This document shows positions 23,372 through 34,064 of a stretch of 64,000 nucleotides of DNA, piece after piece. This DNA comes from Eutypella sp. D-1 (taxonomy: Eukaryota > Ascomycota > Sordariomycetes > Xylariales > Diatrypaceae). A model generated the notes under the pieces. That model saw only the letters and a list, made by a program, of their open reading frames with translations, did no database searches and had not been told where the DNA came from. The stretch spans positions 1,984,001-2,048,000 of the forward strand of contig JAJTTP010000003.1 of the NCBI GenBank assembly GCA_023313575.1, in the 5' to 3' direction. The first letter of the stretch is position 1. Each line of letters starts with the position of its first letter. The position numbers and the translations under genes are program-made.

Positions 23372-24389
23372 AAGGTCTAGAACGCGACTGCCCTTTCCCT
23401 TTTTGAAGACGTCATGGCCTTTTACAACCCAATGCGGGCCCGACCTTGAGGGAATACGAGATGCACGTGTCTTCGGACGGGGCGGTGGATACTTGACTTG
23501 TTTTTATTAGATACCCACCCTTCTGCCATTTAACTGAATTATAGTTCTTTTACATGCCATCAGATAAACTAGCTACCATACTATCTATCTGGCAAAGCTT
23601 GGAAATCATCGGCCAGCAGTTTGCGATTTCTCACAAGCGATTGCTTTACTGGTAAATGTGAAGTCTTCGACCACCTTTATTCACTCAACTATTCTCGGCG
23701 AACATGTTCGCAAAACGATATATCAGGAGTCAGTGGCCAACGATTATGCATGTCAACAAATTAACTTCTAATACTACACGCATCATGCATAGATAAGCAT
23801 AATATATATAACATTTTATCAGGTATTCCCGACGTAATACAGAGAAAATATTTACCCCTGATTTCATGACGATGCCCGCAGGACTGCATCGTAAACCTTA
23901 ATGCTACGACGGAAACTACAGTGAAAGACTAGAACTGGCAAAAGACATGTAAATTCGAAGTTCTCACGATATGACAACCTCGTTCTTACTATCAATCTGG
24001 TAGGGACGAGATGCTATTCCCCCCCAAAGCAATACTGACGTACATAGGTGTCGACCTCGTAGACAGCACTTGCCTCCCCCGCGTGCCAACCCCTTCCTCC
24101 AACACACGCTCACAACTCTATCACTCTTTCCACGGCATCATCGAGCGAATGTGCTTGTTTACATCCTACCGCGAGGGGGATTTTCATGTCGCCATGGCTG
24201 CACCATCGCATCCCACCTTGGACACTTACATCACCACCATACAAACATATATCTAGAGATATTGCATTCACTCGTTTAGGAATACCTCATCTATTACCTA
24301 CCTATAGCTACATAGCTTCTTGGATAGCATCTCCTTAGCAGACTCCGGCCAAACCGAACACCCCTTACTATTACTACGCTTCCGCCATC
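23372..24389. other. Intergenic between the GH5 gene and the 2EXR-like gene
   Basis: An AT-rich region with no coding, RNA or repeat feature that I can support. TACCTA words occur just upstream of the next start (around 24,290-24,305). Confidence 0.6.
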
Positions 24390-25610
24390 ATGTCTAATGC
24401 TCCCGCTCACAGAACCGCTACCGTCACGTCTACGGCTCCTAACGCCTCCGCCGCCGCGCCGGGGGATCCTGGCGGACCGGCACTGGTTCCTGGCAGACAT
24501 GCAATACCCGATATCGTCTCAATACCCAGTACGGCGGTTATGCCTAGCGTCGCGGAAGCTTCCACCACTCCGGCAGCACACATTGCCAATGTACGCCCTA
24601 GCGCTAGTGCAGGGCCTGTCCCATTGATATTGGAACATGGCGTCCAGGTGGACCGACCCGCAGTCCCCCTAATTCTGCTCCAGCAGCATGTCGGCCCGTC
24701 GGAGGGGGCCCCGCACATCAGCGTGCATGTGCCGGAGCTGCGGGAGCAGTACGGCAACTCGCGGCCACGGCTGCGACACTACTTCACACGGGCCACGGTG
24801 CTGGGGTGGGCCATTCTCATGAGCAGCCGACGGTACATACCGTACGACATCCAGCGCGGCGTGTTCGTGGACAGCACAGCCACGCAGTACGTGCCAGTCG
24901 ACCCGCGGGGTGGCGAGCCGGATTCCCGCATCTCGTTTCCTCGGGATTTCATGGTGCCGCGCCTCGACCGGTGCGCCTTCCCGCCCCAGTGGGAGTACAG
25001 CATCCGCCTCAGCATCTGGGTTAACTTCGAACACGACGTCTTCTACCTCAGCTCGGCGGAGTTCCCATGCCCCCACCCGTGGGGGGATTTCCTCAACCGC
25101 GCCCAGGAGAATATTGTCCGCGCCGGCTCGGTCCTTGGGCTCCGCCACCGCGTCGCCATGCTCAGCGAGGGCGTGAAGTGGTGGGAGCGCGCGCTATGGG
25201 GCACTAACCTGCGGTGGCTATGGCGGGCGCACAAGGTCGCGCTGCACGCGCCGACGACGGGCGCTCCGCCGCACAAATTCGACCTGCACCGGGTGGACCG
25301 GGACCTGATCATGCGCCTCCGTGAACTGCGGACCCTCTATCTCGTAGTGCCCCGCGACCCAGACTGCTATCACGGCGTCCACCGGAACTGGAACAACATC
25401 CGACTCAATGAGGACGGCTTCTGCACGTACAATGACTTCGTGGCCCAGCATGTCGCTCTCCAGAACAGCAGCAGTTCCGGCGGCAGGACCTGCAACTGCT
25501 ACCTCGACGTTGACCCCACCAACGGCATGGCCGAATGGTTCGAGTACCAGTTCCAGCCCCGCGCCCGCCCGCCCAGGGTTGTTGTCGTGATCGAGGACTT
25601 GTTTCGATGA
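24390..25610 (+). CDS. Uncharacterised protein with a 2EXR-like core
   Basis: A single-exon frame of 406 residues with GC-rich coding sequence and balanced amino-acid content, so I accept it as a real gene. The first ~90 residues are Ala/Pro/Ser/Thr rich and look disordered. The middle (residues ~180-225) reads FPRDFMVPRLDRCAFPP, then IWVNFEHDVFYLSSAEFP. The latter resembles the 'VN.E.DTLYL' signature of fungal 2EXR-domain proteins, whose function is unknown; the usual leading FPxLPxELRxxIW motif is not clear, so the match is partial. The C-terminal third has conserved-looking motifs: RDLIMRLRELRTLYLVV, a Cys pair in RTCNCYLDVDP, and a hydrophobic end (PRVVVVIEDLFR). No signal peptide or membrane helix is seen. 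Such genes are typically lineage-expanded in Pezizomycotina. Confidence 0.6.
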   Translation: MSNAPAHRTATVTSTAPNASAAAPGDPGGPALVPGRHAIPDIVSIPSTAVMPSVAEASTTPAAHIANVRPSASAGPVPLILEHGVQVDRPAVPLILLQQHVGPSEGAPHISVHVPELREQYGNSRPRLRHYFTRATVLGWAILMSSRRYIPYDIQRGVFVDSTATQYVPVDPRGGEPDSRISFPRDFMVPRLDRCAFPPQWEYSIRLSIWVNFEHDVFYLSSAEFPCPHPWGDFLNRAQENIVRAGSVLGLRHRVAMLSEGVKWWERALWGTNLRWLWRAHKVALHAPTTGAPPHKFDLHRVDRDLIMRLRELRTLYLVVPRDPDCYHGVHRNWNNIRLNEDGFCTYNDFVAQHVALQNSSSSGGRTCNCYLDVDPTNGMAEWFEYQFQPRARPPRVVVVIEDLFR

Positions 25611-27682
25611 AAGCACCGCGCCGCTGGGCGCCGCGTCGGGTTCTTGGAGAATGAGGATGGTGTGTGTGCCCGTGGAGCTGGCTCCGGGTAAACTACATAG
25701 CGATATTATTTCGACCCCCGGTGGGCCCAGCGATCAGTATAACATCATTTATCCCTCGTTACTTAATATGTTTTGCTAGGGCTGTCATATTTGTCTTTCC
25801 TTTCTCTTCTCCGTGTTTGGACATATTTCATGTTTTCTTTTGGTCTTACTTTTGCTTTTGCTTTTGCTTTTACCTTCATAGAGGCTTGTTTCTGCCTGAA
25901 CCAATCCTTACCCAATGATCTGCGTGGATGTTGGGCACTCCCATGTATGGCTCAGGGGTGAACGGTTGCCGCGAGGCCCATTTGTCAATACGGAGTGCAC
26001 GATCCGGGCAAGTTGATAGCGATTTTAATCTGAGGATAGCAATAATGTAATAATAGCCTGTGCCTGAATGTGTGACTGACCAGAATATTGGAATTGCGGC
26101 GCCCGGTGAATCACTAGCATCTTCGCCGGTGAAGTAAAAGAGGAAATGGAAAGGGAAGTAAGCAGCAGGGCGAACAGCATCGGGGGACACAAATAATACT
26201 TCGAACCCCAGCCCTGAATTTGACCTTCTAAAAGATCATATGCTATCCCATCCCATTCTAGGCCAAGTCGTTCAGTAATGGCCTTTTGTGTCAACAACTG
26301 ACCTTCGCTGGAGATTGCCGCACCTCATCAGCTGATTCTATGCTGGCAAACGGAAAAGGGGGACTCGGGAGGCTCTTCCGTGAGACCTGCCCGTTTGATT
26401 CGATGATTGTTCAGGGGTAGCTTAAGGCAATTCGCCATGCGAATAGCTTGGCCAGGCTACACAAAAAGACTCGGAAAACATCTGTGTCAGTCAAGCTGCT
26501 TGAGATAACCTTCACCCCGACATCGACTTTCGTAGCATACAAGGAGTCACACGATATCTCGTAGACTTTGTCGTATGTGGCCGATCAGATATCCAGGCAT
26601 GCGATCCCCACTCATTGGCCTCATCCGTGTAACCAATGCTAGGTAAATCTTGTAGAAGAAGATGAACATGCCGTGCGGCAAGCCCTGATACATTCAACGC
26701 CCGGGCATTTCGACGAGTGCCCAACATCGTTCAGCGGCCTCACGGAAGAGAACCCCCCCCCCCCCCCTTTTTTTTTTTGTAATGAGCACGTTGAAGATGA
26801 GTCAAGGAGTGGAACAGACTCATGCTCGTTCGTTCCCGACGCCATGGCCGCAACGCAGGCCCTGCGGTGAGCGAGTGAATGCGTGAGTGATGAATGAGAG
26901 GAAAACCCTATCATTCAGCTAAATGTGTGCACTGCATCGTAAGGAGGCAAGGTAGGCAGGCAGGCACGCAGGCAGATATCCGAGAAGAAGGGCCGACGGC
27001 GCTTGATGTGTCATGTGAACTAGTAGCAGATGTCTGAGACTGAGACTGAGACCTGATGTGGGGATGTGTGATGGGCGTGGATTGTCGCTAGATGGGATGC
27101 GGCTCTCAAGCGCTTCGATCTTGCCGGCTATCCCGCACCTCGGGAATGGAAATATTCCATTTCCGACTCACCGATTACCTACGTACGTTCGTAGTTGCCA
27201 CCCTAGATAGTTCTCAGGTATGGCCACGTCAATATCACCACGACACTAGAGGCGGAAGCTTGTTGGCCCGCGCTTCTTTTCATGGTATCCATATGCTAGG
27301 TTTTTGATGTTTGATGCCCATCTACATTGTTTTCTGTGTTGTACAAAGCTGAAAAACCTCGAAATACACTAGTGATAGACGCGGCTACCCGCCAGTCCGC
27401 GATGTTCAAAGATCTCGAACCAAAAAGAAACAGGGCCGAAGAAGCCTTTTCTTTTTAAGGAATCCTTCTAAACGGATTTTCTATATTAGTCGGTCGAAAA
27501 GCTCAGATCGCAAACTGGGCCGACTCAATGGAATTCCCGAAGGATTAGTTTAATTGCGTCCACGTCAATCAATGGGGGAGGTTCTTTGGTTCTTGTGTCC
27601 CCCCCCCCTCCTGCCCTCTTTCCATGCCCGGATGGGACCGAGTTTGGTCGGTATTGGCGTTAACTACCTAGGTATTTAGCAT

Positions 27683-27706
27683 TGGCATTGGCATTGGCAT
27701 TGGCAG
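27683..27706. repeat. CATTGG hexamer tandem array, four copies
   Basis: Perfect CATTGG units just after a TACCTAGGTA palindrome, in non-coding sequence. Confidence 0.85.
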
Positions 27707-30700
27707 TCTAGCACTTTGGTCTCCGGCACTTGGTGGTTAGAAACGGCCAAAGGAGGAAATGATGTCACCCCGGGATATATTAGAGGGGGGAGCGGGAACG
27801 AAAACCCGGCCTTGTGGCAGACTGCTGGGCTGAATTCTTTCGCACAGGCTCGCGGGAAAATGTCGGCTTACCGGGTTACCTGTCAAGTAGTGCGGCAAGG
27901 TCTGTGGCAGAAACTTTGCAGCACACATATCTCTTACATGAACTATGGACTCTGTGACTACGAACTCGTACGTCGTCTGATATCAATTTAATGGATTTCG
28001 TCGTGAAGGCACATGCTATGCGAATGAGATGCGAATAACATGCATGCCCAAGCAACTGTGCGCCGCTTTACAATTGGCGGTAAGTGATCGGGGGATCCAT
28101 CTTCCCTATACATACTGGATAGATATATCATAAACGATCTGACAGCCTAGAACAGCCTAGAAAAGGCAATGAACATTGGAAACCCAAAACGCCGGTGTGA
28201 GTAAAAGAAAAGAAGAGGAAGATAAAGACTTCGTGATAGTACATAGTAATCCATGCACTCTACGATGTAGTAATCAATCTACTCCTACTAATAAGTCTAT
28301 GTATTAATCCATGGGTGCGGGGGCGCTTGGGGGGGGCCGTGATGGATCGAGATCTGATAGGTGAGACTTTTCGGTCAGCCACTTACAGCCACTGTTCAGG
28401 TGGCAAACGAAGGTGCACCTGAGTGATGCCAACTATAGAATGATACGTACCTATCTCGTACCAGCCAGACCAGTTGGGCGCTAAGCCTGTCAGGGGTATG
28501 ACAAAATGGGGCCAGGTTCTAAAGTTGATCCAATAAGGTAATAGTGGACGAAAACTAGTAATTTCATTGGTCAACGCGTCTTAGACAATAATAACGCGTA
28601 GTCGTGTCGCGTTTCAACTTCATATCTTTCTTCCAAGTCCATAGGCAGACGGGCTGCCTGGCTGCCAAGTTCCTTCCTCCCTCTAGTTATCACTCCCTCA
28701 CAGTCTTCTTTCCACCCCTGTCCCGTGCTACGCGCCCCATCCCCTCTCCCTTCTCGACCAATGAAATAATTTCTCATGTCGCTCATCCTGCTGTCCTAAA
28801 CGGCCCCTACATATATACCTACGAGAACATCTACCAAGCTCCAATTGCATTCATTCTCCGAGTAAGACAGCACGATATCTGGACTGCAGGAGTGTCAATT
28901 GCGCTTGTACACTTGTACAGACAGGGCAGTACGGAGTACGAGCGGGTTACAAGGGACGACCTTTTGAATCTCCTTGCTCTCCATTATGTTTTCGTCAATT
29001 CCACATAACTTCGCCTTATTTAGGAATTCGTCTGATGAATCATTATCGGATCTTTATTATCGGATCGACCTATGGATAAGTAGTACCTGGGTACTTACGA
29101 AGTAGCTACCTAATCTTAGTACAAGTATACATGCAAGAGTGTTGCCCAGGTGGTTATCTTGTGCGACGACGAGTAATTGCTTGCATAGTGCATAGCCGCT
29201 ACTAACACCAGAACCAGCACCAGCACCAGCACCAACACCAACGCCATTAACGCCAACATCACCTCTCCCGGGTCATGTCTTGCCTGTCATGCTCATGTAG
29301 TAGAAGGGACAGAAGGGGAGACGGCCGGGGGAGAATTGATCGCAAGTTCCATTGATCCGATCAAATCCGAGCCGGCCAACTTCTTCAGCATCAACGACTA
29401 ATCACACAATCACACAATCTGCTCATCCCGCCCAGATATTAGCTAACTTTTAAGGCTGTTAGTCATATAGGTAGACAGGGAAAGGGAATCTCGAAACTGC
29501 ACATCCCAGATCACATCGGCGATCTGCATCGAAACACGCGGTTCCTCCAGTCTTGCCAGTAGTCTGAGTACATGCGATCGACCACACACGCAGCATCATG
29601 CCTGGCTACTAGAGCCACTACCTTTATGTATTTACTTTGTCGTCGTTGTCGTCGTCGGCTTCGGCGTCGTCGGAACATCTTTGGAGTGAAATAAGCTAAC
29701 TTATCGGGCCCTCGCACCAATCGCGCGTAATCCACCAAACGGGCAGATATAGCGGGGAGATCTCCCGGTATCTGTTTGTCTGCCCGACTGTCTGTCTATT
29801 CTTTCCTTGGGACAGTTTTCTTGGTCTCTGGGGTGGTCTTTCTGTCTATTCTTCCATTCTGCCTTCCCTTTTCTCTTCCCACTAAAATTATCCCTGTTGA
29901 CATCGCGTTCCAGCTGCCCACCTATCTGCCCATTAAACCCCATTGGGCTCCATTAACCTTGTAAAAGTCGCCGGCGGTCTGTGAGCTTTTTGTTCGTGTC
30001 AGCTAGTAGTCCCTCTGAACCAACCAATCGAAACACGGTTAGGTTCAGTCGGTCACGTTTTCCTAAGGCCACCGGCAGACTGGGGGCCCATCCAAGAGCC
30101 AAGACGCCCCGGACGCACTGCACGCACTGGAGGCACCGAACAGGATAACCCAGGATAGCCCAGGATAGACTGGACAAGACTGGACAAAACTGGGGTGGAG
30201 CAAGGGAGCAGGGGAAGGAAACCAGGGGGTTCCACTACGGCCTAGTGTTAGCGGACCCGCTTGATGAGTTGTCCACGAAGCCCTGTAAAAGAGTTGTAGG
30301 ACTTGAGCACCATCTTTCCATCTTAACGGGCCCCCATTCGATCACACATCTTATCCCATGGATTGCAGTTTGGACACCTACCTGACCTACCTGCAAGTAC
30401 TTGAATACAAAGTACCGGCCTGGCCCAATTTATCCCATACCCGGCTCTTAACCTGCAACTTTCTCTTTTCGTCGAAGCATCTGAACTGCACTTGACGTAT
30501 TTGCAAATTGACAGCATCTTTGACGACGTGACTCCTACCGCTACATACTTACACCAACGTATCAATATACCAATACATCAAATACCCCGTATATACATAT
30601 ATCCAATTTAGGTAGATAAGATACCCCAAACTTTTTCTATCTTTTCGTACTTTTGCATCCAAGTTGATAAGGTACGTACCTGGTTTCTGTGTAAAGCACT

Positions 30701-30859
30701 TTTGGTGTCCGGATTGGGTTGATCTGGTCTAAAGTGAATCGGCCTCCTCGCACCTGCCCTGCCCGCCAACCCGCTTGCCTTTACTATCTGTGTACTTTAT
30801 AACCATACCCGTCCGTTTCCGAGGCCAATCCTGCCGTAACGGAAGCCGCGACCACGCCT

Positions 30860-30880
30860 CCCCCCCCCCCCCCCCCCCCC
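30860..30880. repeat. Poly-C run of 21 bases
   Basis: A pure C homopolymer ~900 bases upstream of the forkhead start. The exact length may be affected by sequencing. Confidence 0.85.
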
Positions 30881-31525
30881 AAACTAGACCCGTCCTATTC
30901 AACCAACCAAGATTCCTGGCTCATCCATCCTTAACCATTAACCATCAACCATATCAACCACCCATCCATCCATCCATCTTCACCCCATCTTCACCAACCC
31001 TATCGGCTACCCCCCCGGATTTTGGTGCCACCCCCCTCCCCATTTCCATCTCCTCTTCCCCTCCCCTCCCCCCCTCACACATACTTCCATACCTTGTACT
31101 CCATCTCTCTCTTTTCTCTATCTTTCTCTTTTTTCATGCTCCCCATAATCGCCCACTTTCAACCGAACATCATACATCATCCCTCGTCGTGAACTGTTTT
31201 TCGCTTCCCTTTTTTTTTGTCCACGACTGACGAGCTAACGACTTATCGTCCCATGATAAAGAAAAGAGAGACTTGACTCAGCTATCGTCGCCTATCGTCA
31301 TTTGATAGGTATAATTCTTCCATATCACACCTGAGACTTGATCTGGCCCAGCTCGTGCCACACCCTCCCTTGCTGGCCGTCCCCACTCCTAATTAAATCC
31401 AGGTAAGTGAACCGAGTACATTCGATCTCATTCAATCCCATTCAATCGCATCGAGTTTACCGCAAGTCTGGATCTGGACCTCTTTTCAAGTTCGTTCCAT
31501 CCCATCCACACCATCCATCCCCTCA

Positions 31526-31590
31526 CATACCATACCATACCATACTACACCATACTATACCATGACATACCATCCTCAACTTGCCACATA
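31526..31590. repeat. Degenerate ATACC pentamer array in the forkhead leader
   Basis: Repeated CATACCATACCATACC units with small changes (CATACTACAC, CATACTATAC) run ~180-240 bases before the forkhead start codon, within the probable 5' leader. Confidence 0.6.
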
Positions 31591-31763
31591 GGATAGGATA
31601 CCTTACTTTACATAACGTAGTATGATGCTTTCTATGATGTTCTGTCAGCCATAGCAATAAGTCGCTCCATCAAAGCTCCTACTGACATGGCAGGATAGCC
31701 CCAATCAGCATCACAACTGCTGTATCAGAGACGTAATCATCTGAAAAACTGCAACTGGCCGCG

Positions 31764-34064
31764 ATGGTCAAACCAACGCGTTTCGCGGCTCCTAACCAGC
31801 CGCTACAAATCTTTCAGGACGAGTTTCAGGAACAATCAGCAGCTTCTATCACCAGAGCACCGATGCCTTCAATCGGCAAGAATTCCGCGCCTCGTCGCGC
31901 GCTACAGCCTTCGAACGGGAATGGGAATATTTTCAACCCCCCGAACACGCATGCGAAACACGCTTCTCCCTTCAAGCCGTCAAGTCGGCCTAGCAAGGCA
32001 CCCCAGACGCCTCTGAAGTCAGCAAACGGGAACAAACTCAACTCTGTATCTATTTTACCACCTGCCGCGAAAGGCCAGACAACAGATTCGCTGCCCAAGA
32101 AACAACCTTTGATGTCGCGATTCAAGACGGTTGCCCAGAAGCCCGCGCCCGCACCAGTGGACCAGAGTTTGCAATTTGGTGGCAAGGAAAATGTTCACCC
32201 GACTATCTATCCAGCTCCGACTGCTTTCAGCCTCGATGTTCAGCAATATTACCAGAAAGCACCAGGCAAGCGCGCGTTGCTCGAGGCCGCACCCATCAAG
32301 GAAACCAAACCCCAGAGGAAAGGCAAGATGGATGAGCCTACATTGCCAGCGCCAGATTCTTTTCAGCCCATCATCGATGACGGGTCGAAGCCTAATCACA
32401 GCTATGCGCAGCTTATCGGCATGGCCATTCTGCGCGCGCCGCAGAGGAAACTCACGTTATCGCAGATTTACAAATGGATCTCCGACAACTATTCATTCTA
32501 CAACGCAAATGATGCTGGTTGGCAGAACAGCATACGACACAACCTTAGCCTCAACAAAGCGTTCATAAAGCAGGAACGCCCGAAGGATGATCCTGGCAAA
32601 GGCAATTACTGGGCCATAGAGGCAGGAATGGAGCAACAGTTCATGAAGGAGAAACCGCCGAGGAAGGCCACGACGAGTGTGGAAAATGTGCCCGTTATGT
32701 CGACTCGCCTGGAACCAGCACATCCACCGCACTATGAACCCCTATTCCACGATGGCTTACCGGCCCTCCCACCTGCTCTCCCGCCCCAGCCCATGATGTA
32801 CTCACAACCCTCGCTACCACCACAGCTACCCGCCCATAGCGGTCCTGAAGTTTCGTCGGATGCTACGATACCCCTCTCCGATAATGCCGCGTCAGAGGAC
32901 CAAGCAGACCGGACTCACGAACCAGAACTTCCGGTGGAGAATAATTTGTACTCGCCTATGCCCGCTACGATGCATTCTTCACCGCCTATTCCACGCCATC
33001 TCGCTCCCCGAAGTAATACGCCTCCACCAGCTTCGCGCAAACCCCTATCCTCTGGAAACCGTGCGCATAAGCGCAAGTACGCATCGATGGACGCCTCTAT
33101 GGACGACAGCGGATATATTTCGTCCCTAGAATCCTCGGTCATGCGCTCTAATCAGCCAAGCCGTCTCCTCACGTCTGAGGCTGACCGTCCTCGAATCAAG
33201 CGAGGCAGGGCGGAGGAAGAAATTGCGCGGCTCCGCGCCTCTTCTTATGACAGCCCCTCTAAGGGTCGCTCTTACGGCTTTGCCCCACCCTCATCGTCGC
33301 CGACCAGGCAGGCTGGCGATACGGGGCAGATGCTGCCGCCGTTGACTCCCGCTGTTAAGATGAGACCACCACCGAGGCCTCCTGCCTCTGTGTCGCCCAA
33401 CACGAACCTCCGACTGCATCGGGAGAATGTTAACCACATGCTCAACTCTCCGCTTCGACGTGTTAGTACCCTAGCCGAAGATAGCATTCCGTGGAGTCCG
33501 GCGTTCAACATGGATGACACGATATTTAATGTGAACGATTTTGGACCAGATCAGGGTGGCTTCGACATTTTCCAGGACCTCCAGGATGGTTCCTTCGAGC
33601 CATCATTCTTCGCTTCTGCGCACAACGGCTCACCTATCAAATCCCCTATCAAGCGCTCGGCTAAGAGAATGCGCTTAGATAGGTGCCATTCCGCCAGTGC
33701 GCTTAGGGAGATCACGAACTCTGCATCGCATAGGTCACTGACATCTACCCCTTACCTGAAAGTTCCTAGCCACTTCCCTGAACTCGACTACGAGACCCCA
33801 AGCAAGGCTTTCGACGGCTTCTCATCGCCTAGCAAGATTTTCTTGCAATCACCAATTGCTGCCAAGACGAACTCTTCCATCAAGGAAGAGTGGCCAAGTC
33901 TTGAAGAAGAATTTTGCACCAGCCAGTTCCTCGAGGAAGAGCCCGATGAAGGTTCCGGCTTGGACATCTTGCAAGGATTCGAAAAAATCGGTGGCAGCCA
34001 GAGGGCCCAGACTTCGAAGCTCTCGAAGCCTATATTGAGTAGGAGCTTTACGTCCACGTTCTGA
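31764..34064 (+). CDS. HCM1: Forkhead transcription factor, Hcm1/Sep1 type
   Basis: A single exon of 766 residues. The context CCGCGATGG at the start is favourable. The fork-head DNA-binding domain spans ~209-297: KPNHSYAQLIGMAIL, then LTLSQIYKWISDNYSFY, then the recognition helix in GWQNSIRHNLSLNKAFIK, then GKGNYWAI. No FHA domain is present, which separates it from Fkh1/Fkh2 and fits Hcm1 of budding yeast and Sep1 of fission yeast. These drive periodic transcription of spindle, kinetochore and septation genes. The N-terminus has a GGKENVHP KEN-box-like motif (~151-158), a candidate APC/C degron (inference). The long C-terminal half is disordered with many Ser/Thr-Pro sites (SPLRR, TPPPAS, SPTRQ, LTPAVK) suitable for Cdk control. 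Orthology to Hcm1/Sep1 rests on domain layout, so the symbol is by family. Confidence 0.85.
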   Translation: MVKPTRFAAPNQPLQIFQDEFQEQSAASITRAPMPSIGKNSAPRRALQPSNGNGNIFNPPNTHAKHASPFKPSSRPSKAPQTPLKSANGNKLNSVSILPPAAKGQTTDSLPKKQPLMSRFKTVAQKPAPAPVDQSLQFGGKENVHPTIYPAPTAFSLDVQQYYQKAPGKRALLEAAPIKETKPQRKGKMDEPTLPAPDSFQPIIDDGSKPNHSYAQLIGMAILRAPQRKLTLSQIYKWISDNYSFYNANDAGWQNSIRHNLSLNKAFIKQERPKDDPGKGNYWAIEAGMEQQFMKEKPPRKATTSVENVPVMSTRLEPAHPPHYEPLFHDGLPALPPALPPQPMMYSQPSLPPQLPAHSGPEVSSDATIPLSDNAASEDQADRTHEPELPVENNLYSPMPATMHSSPPIPRHLAPRSNTPPPASRKPLSSGNRAHKRKYASMDASMDDSGYISSLESSVMRSNQPSRLLTSEADRPRIKRGRAEEEIARLRASSYDSPSKGRSYGFAPPSSSPTRQAGDTGQMLPPLTPAVKMRPPPRPPASVSPNTNLRLHRENVNHMLNSPLRRVSTLAEDSIPWSPAFNMDDTIFNVNDFGPDQGGFDIFQDLQDGSFEPSFFASAHNGSPIKSPIKRSAKRMRLDRCHSASALREITNSASHRSLTSTPYLKVPSHFPELDYETPSKAFDGFSSPSKIFLQSPIAAKTNSSIKEEWPSLEEEFCTSQFLEEEPDEGSGLDILQGFEKIGGSQRAQTSKLSKPILSRSFTSTF

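Larger units (their letters stand above)
25611..31763. other. Gene desert of ~6.1 kb upstream of the forkhead gene
   Basis: No gene is supported on either strand. It contains AT-rich and mixed sequence, C/T homopolymer runs (26,753-26,779), a short CATTGG tandem array at 27,683-27,706, an imperfect CAGCAC/CAACAC array at about 29,213-29,245, a TACCTAGGTA palindrome at 27665-27674, TACGGAGTA at 28930-28938 and a 21-base poly-C run at 30860-30880. The last 1 kb is strongly pyrimidine rich and probably holds the forkhead promoter and leader. A consensus donor (AG|GTAAGTG at 31403) there may start a leader intron. Confidence 0.55.
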
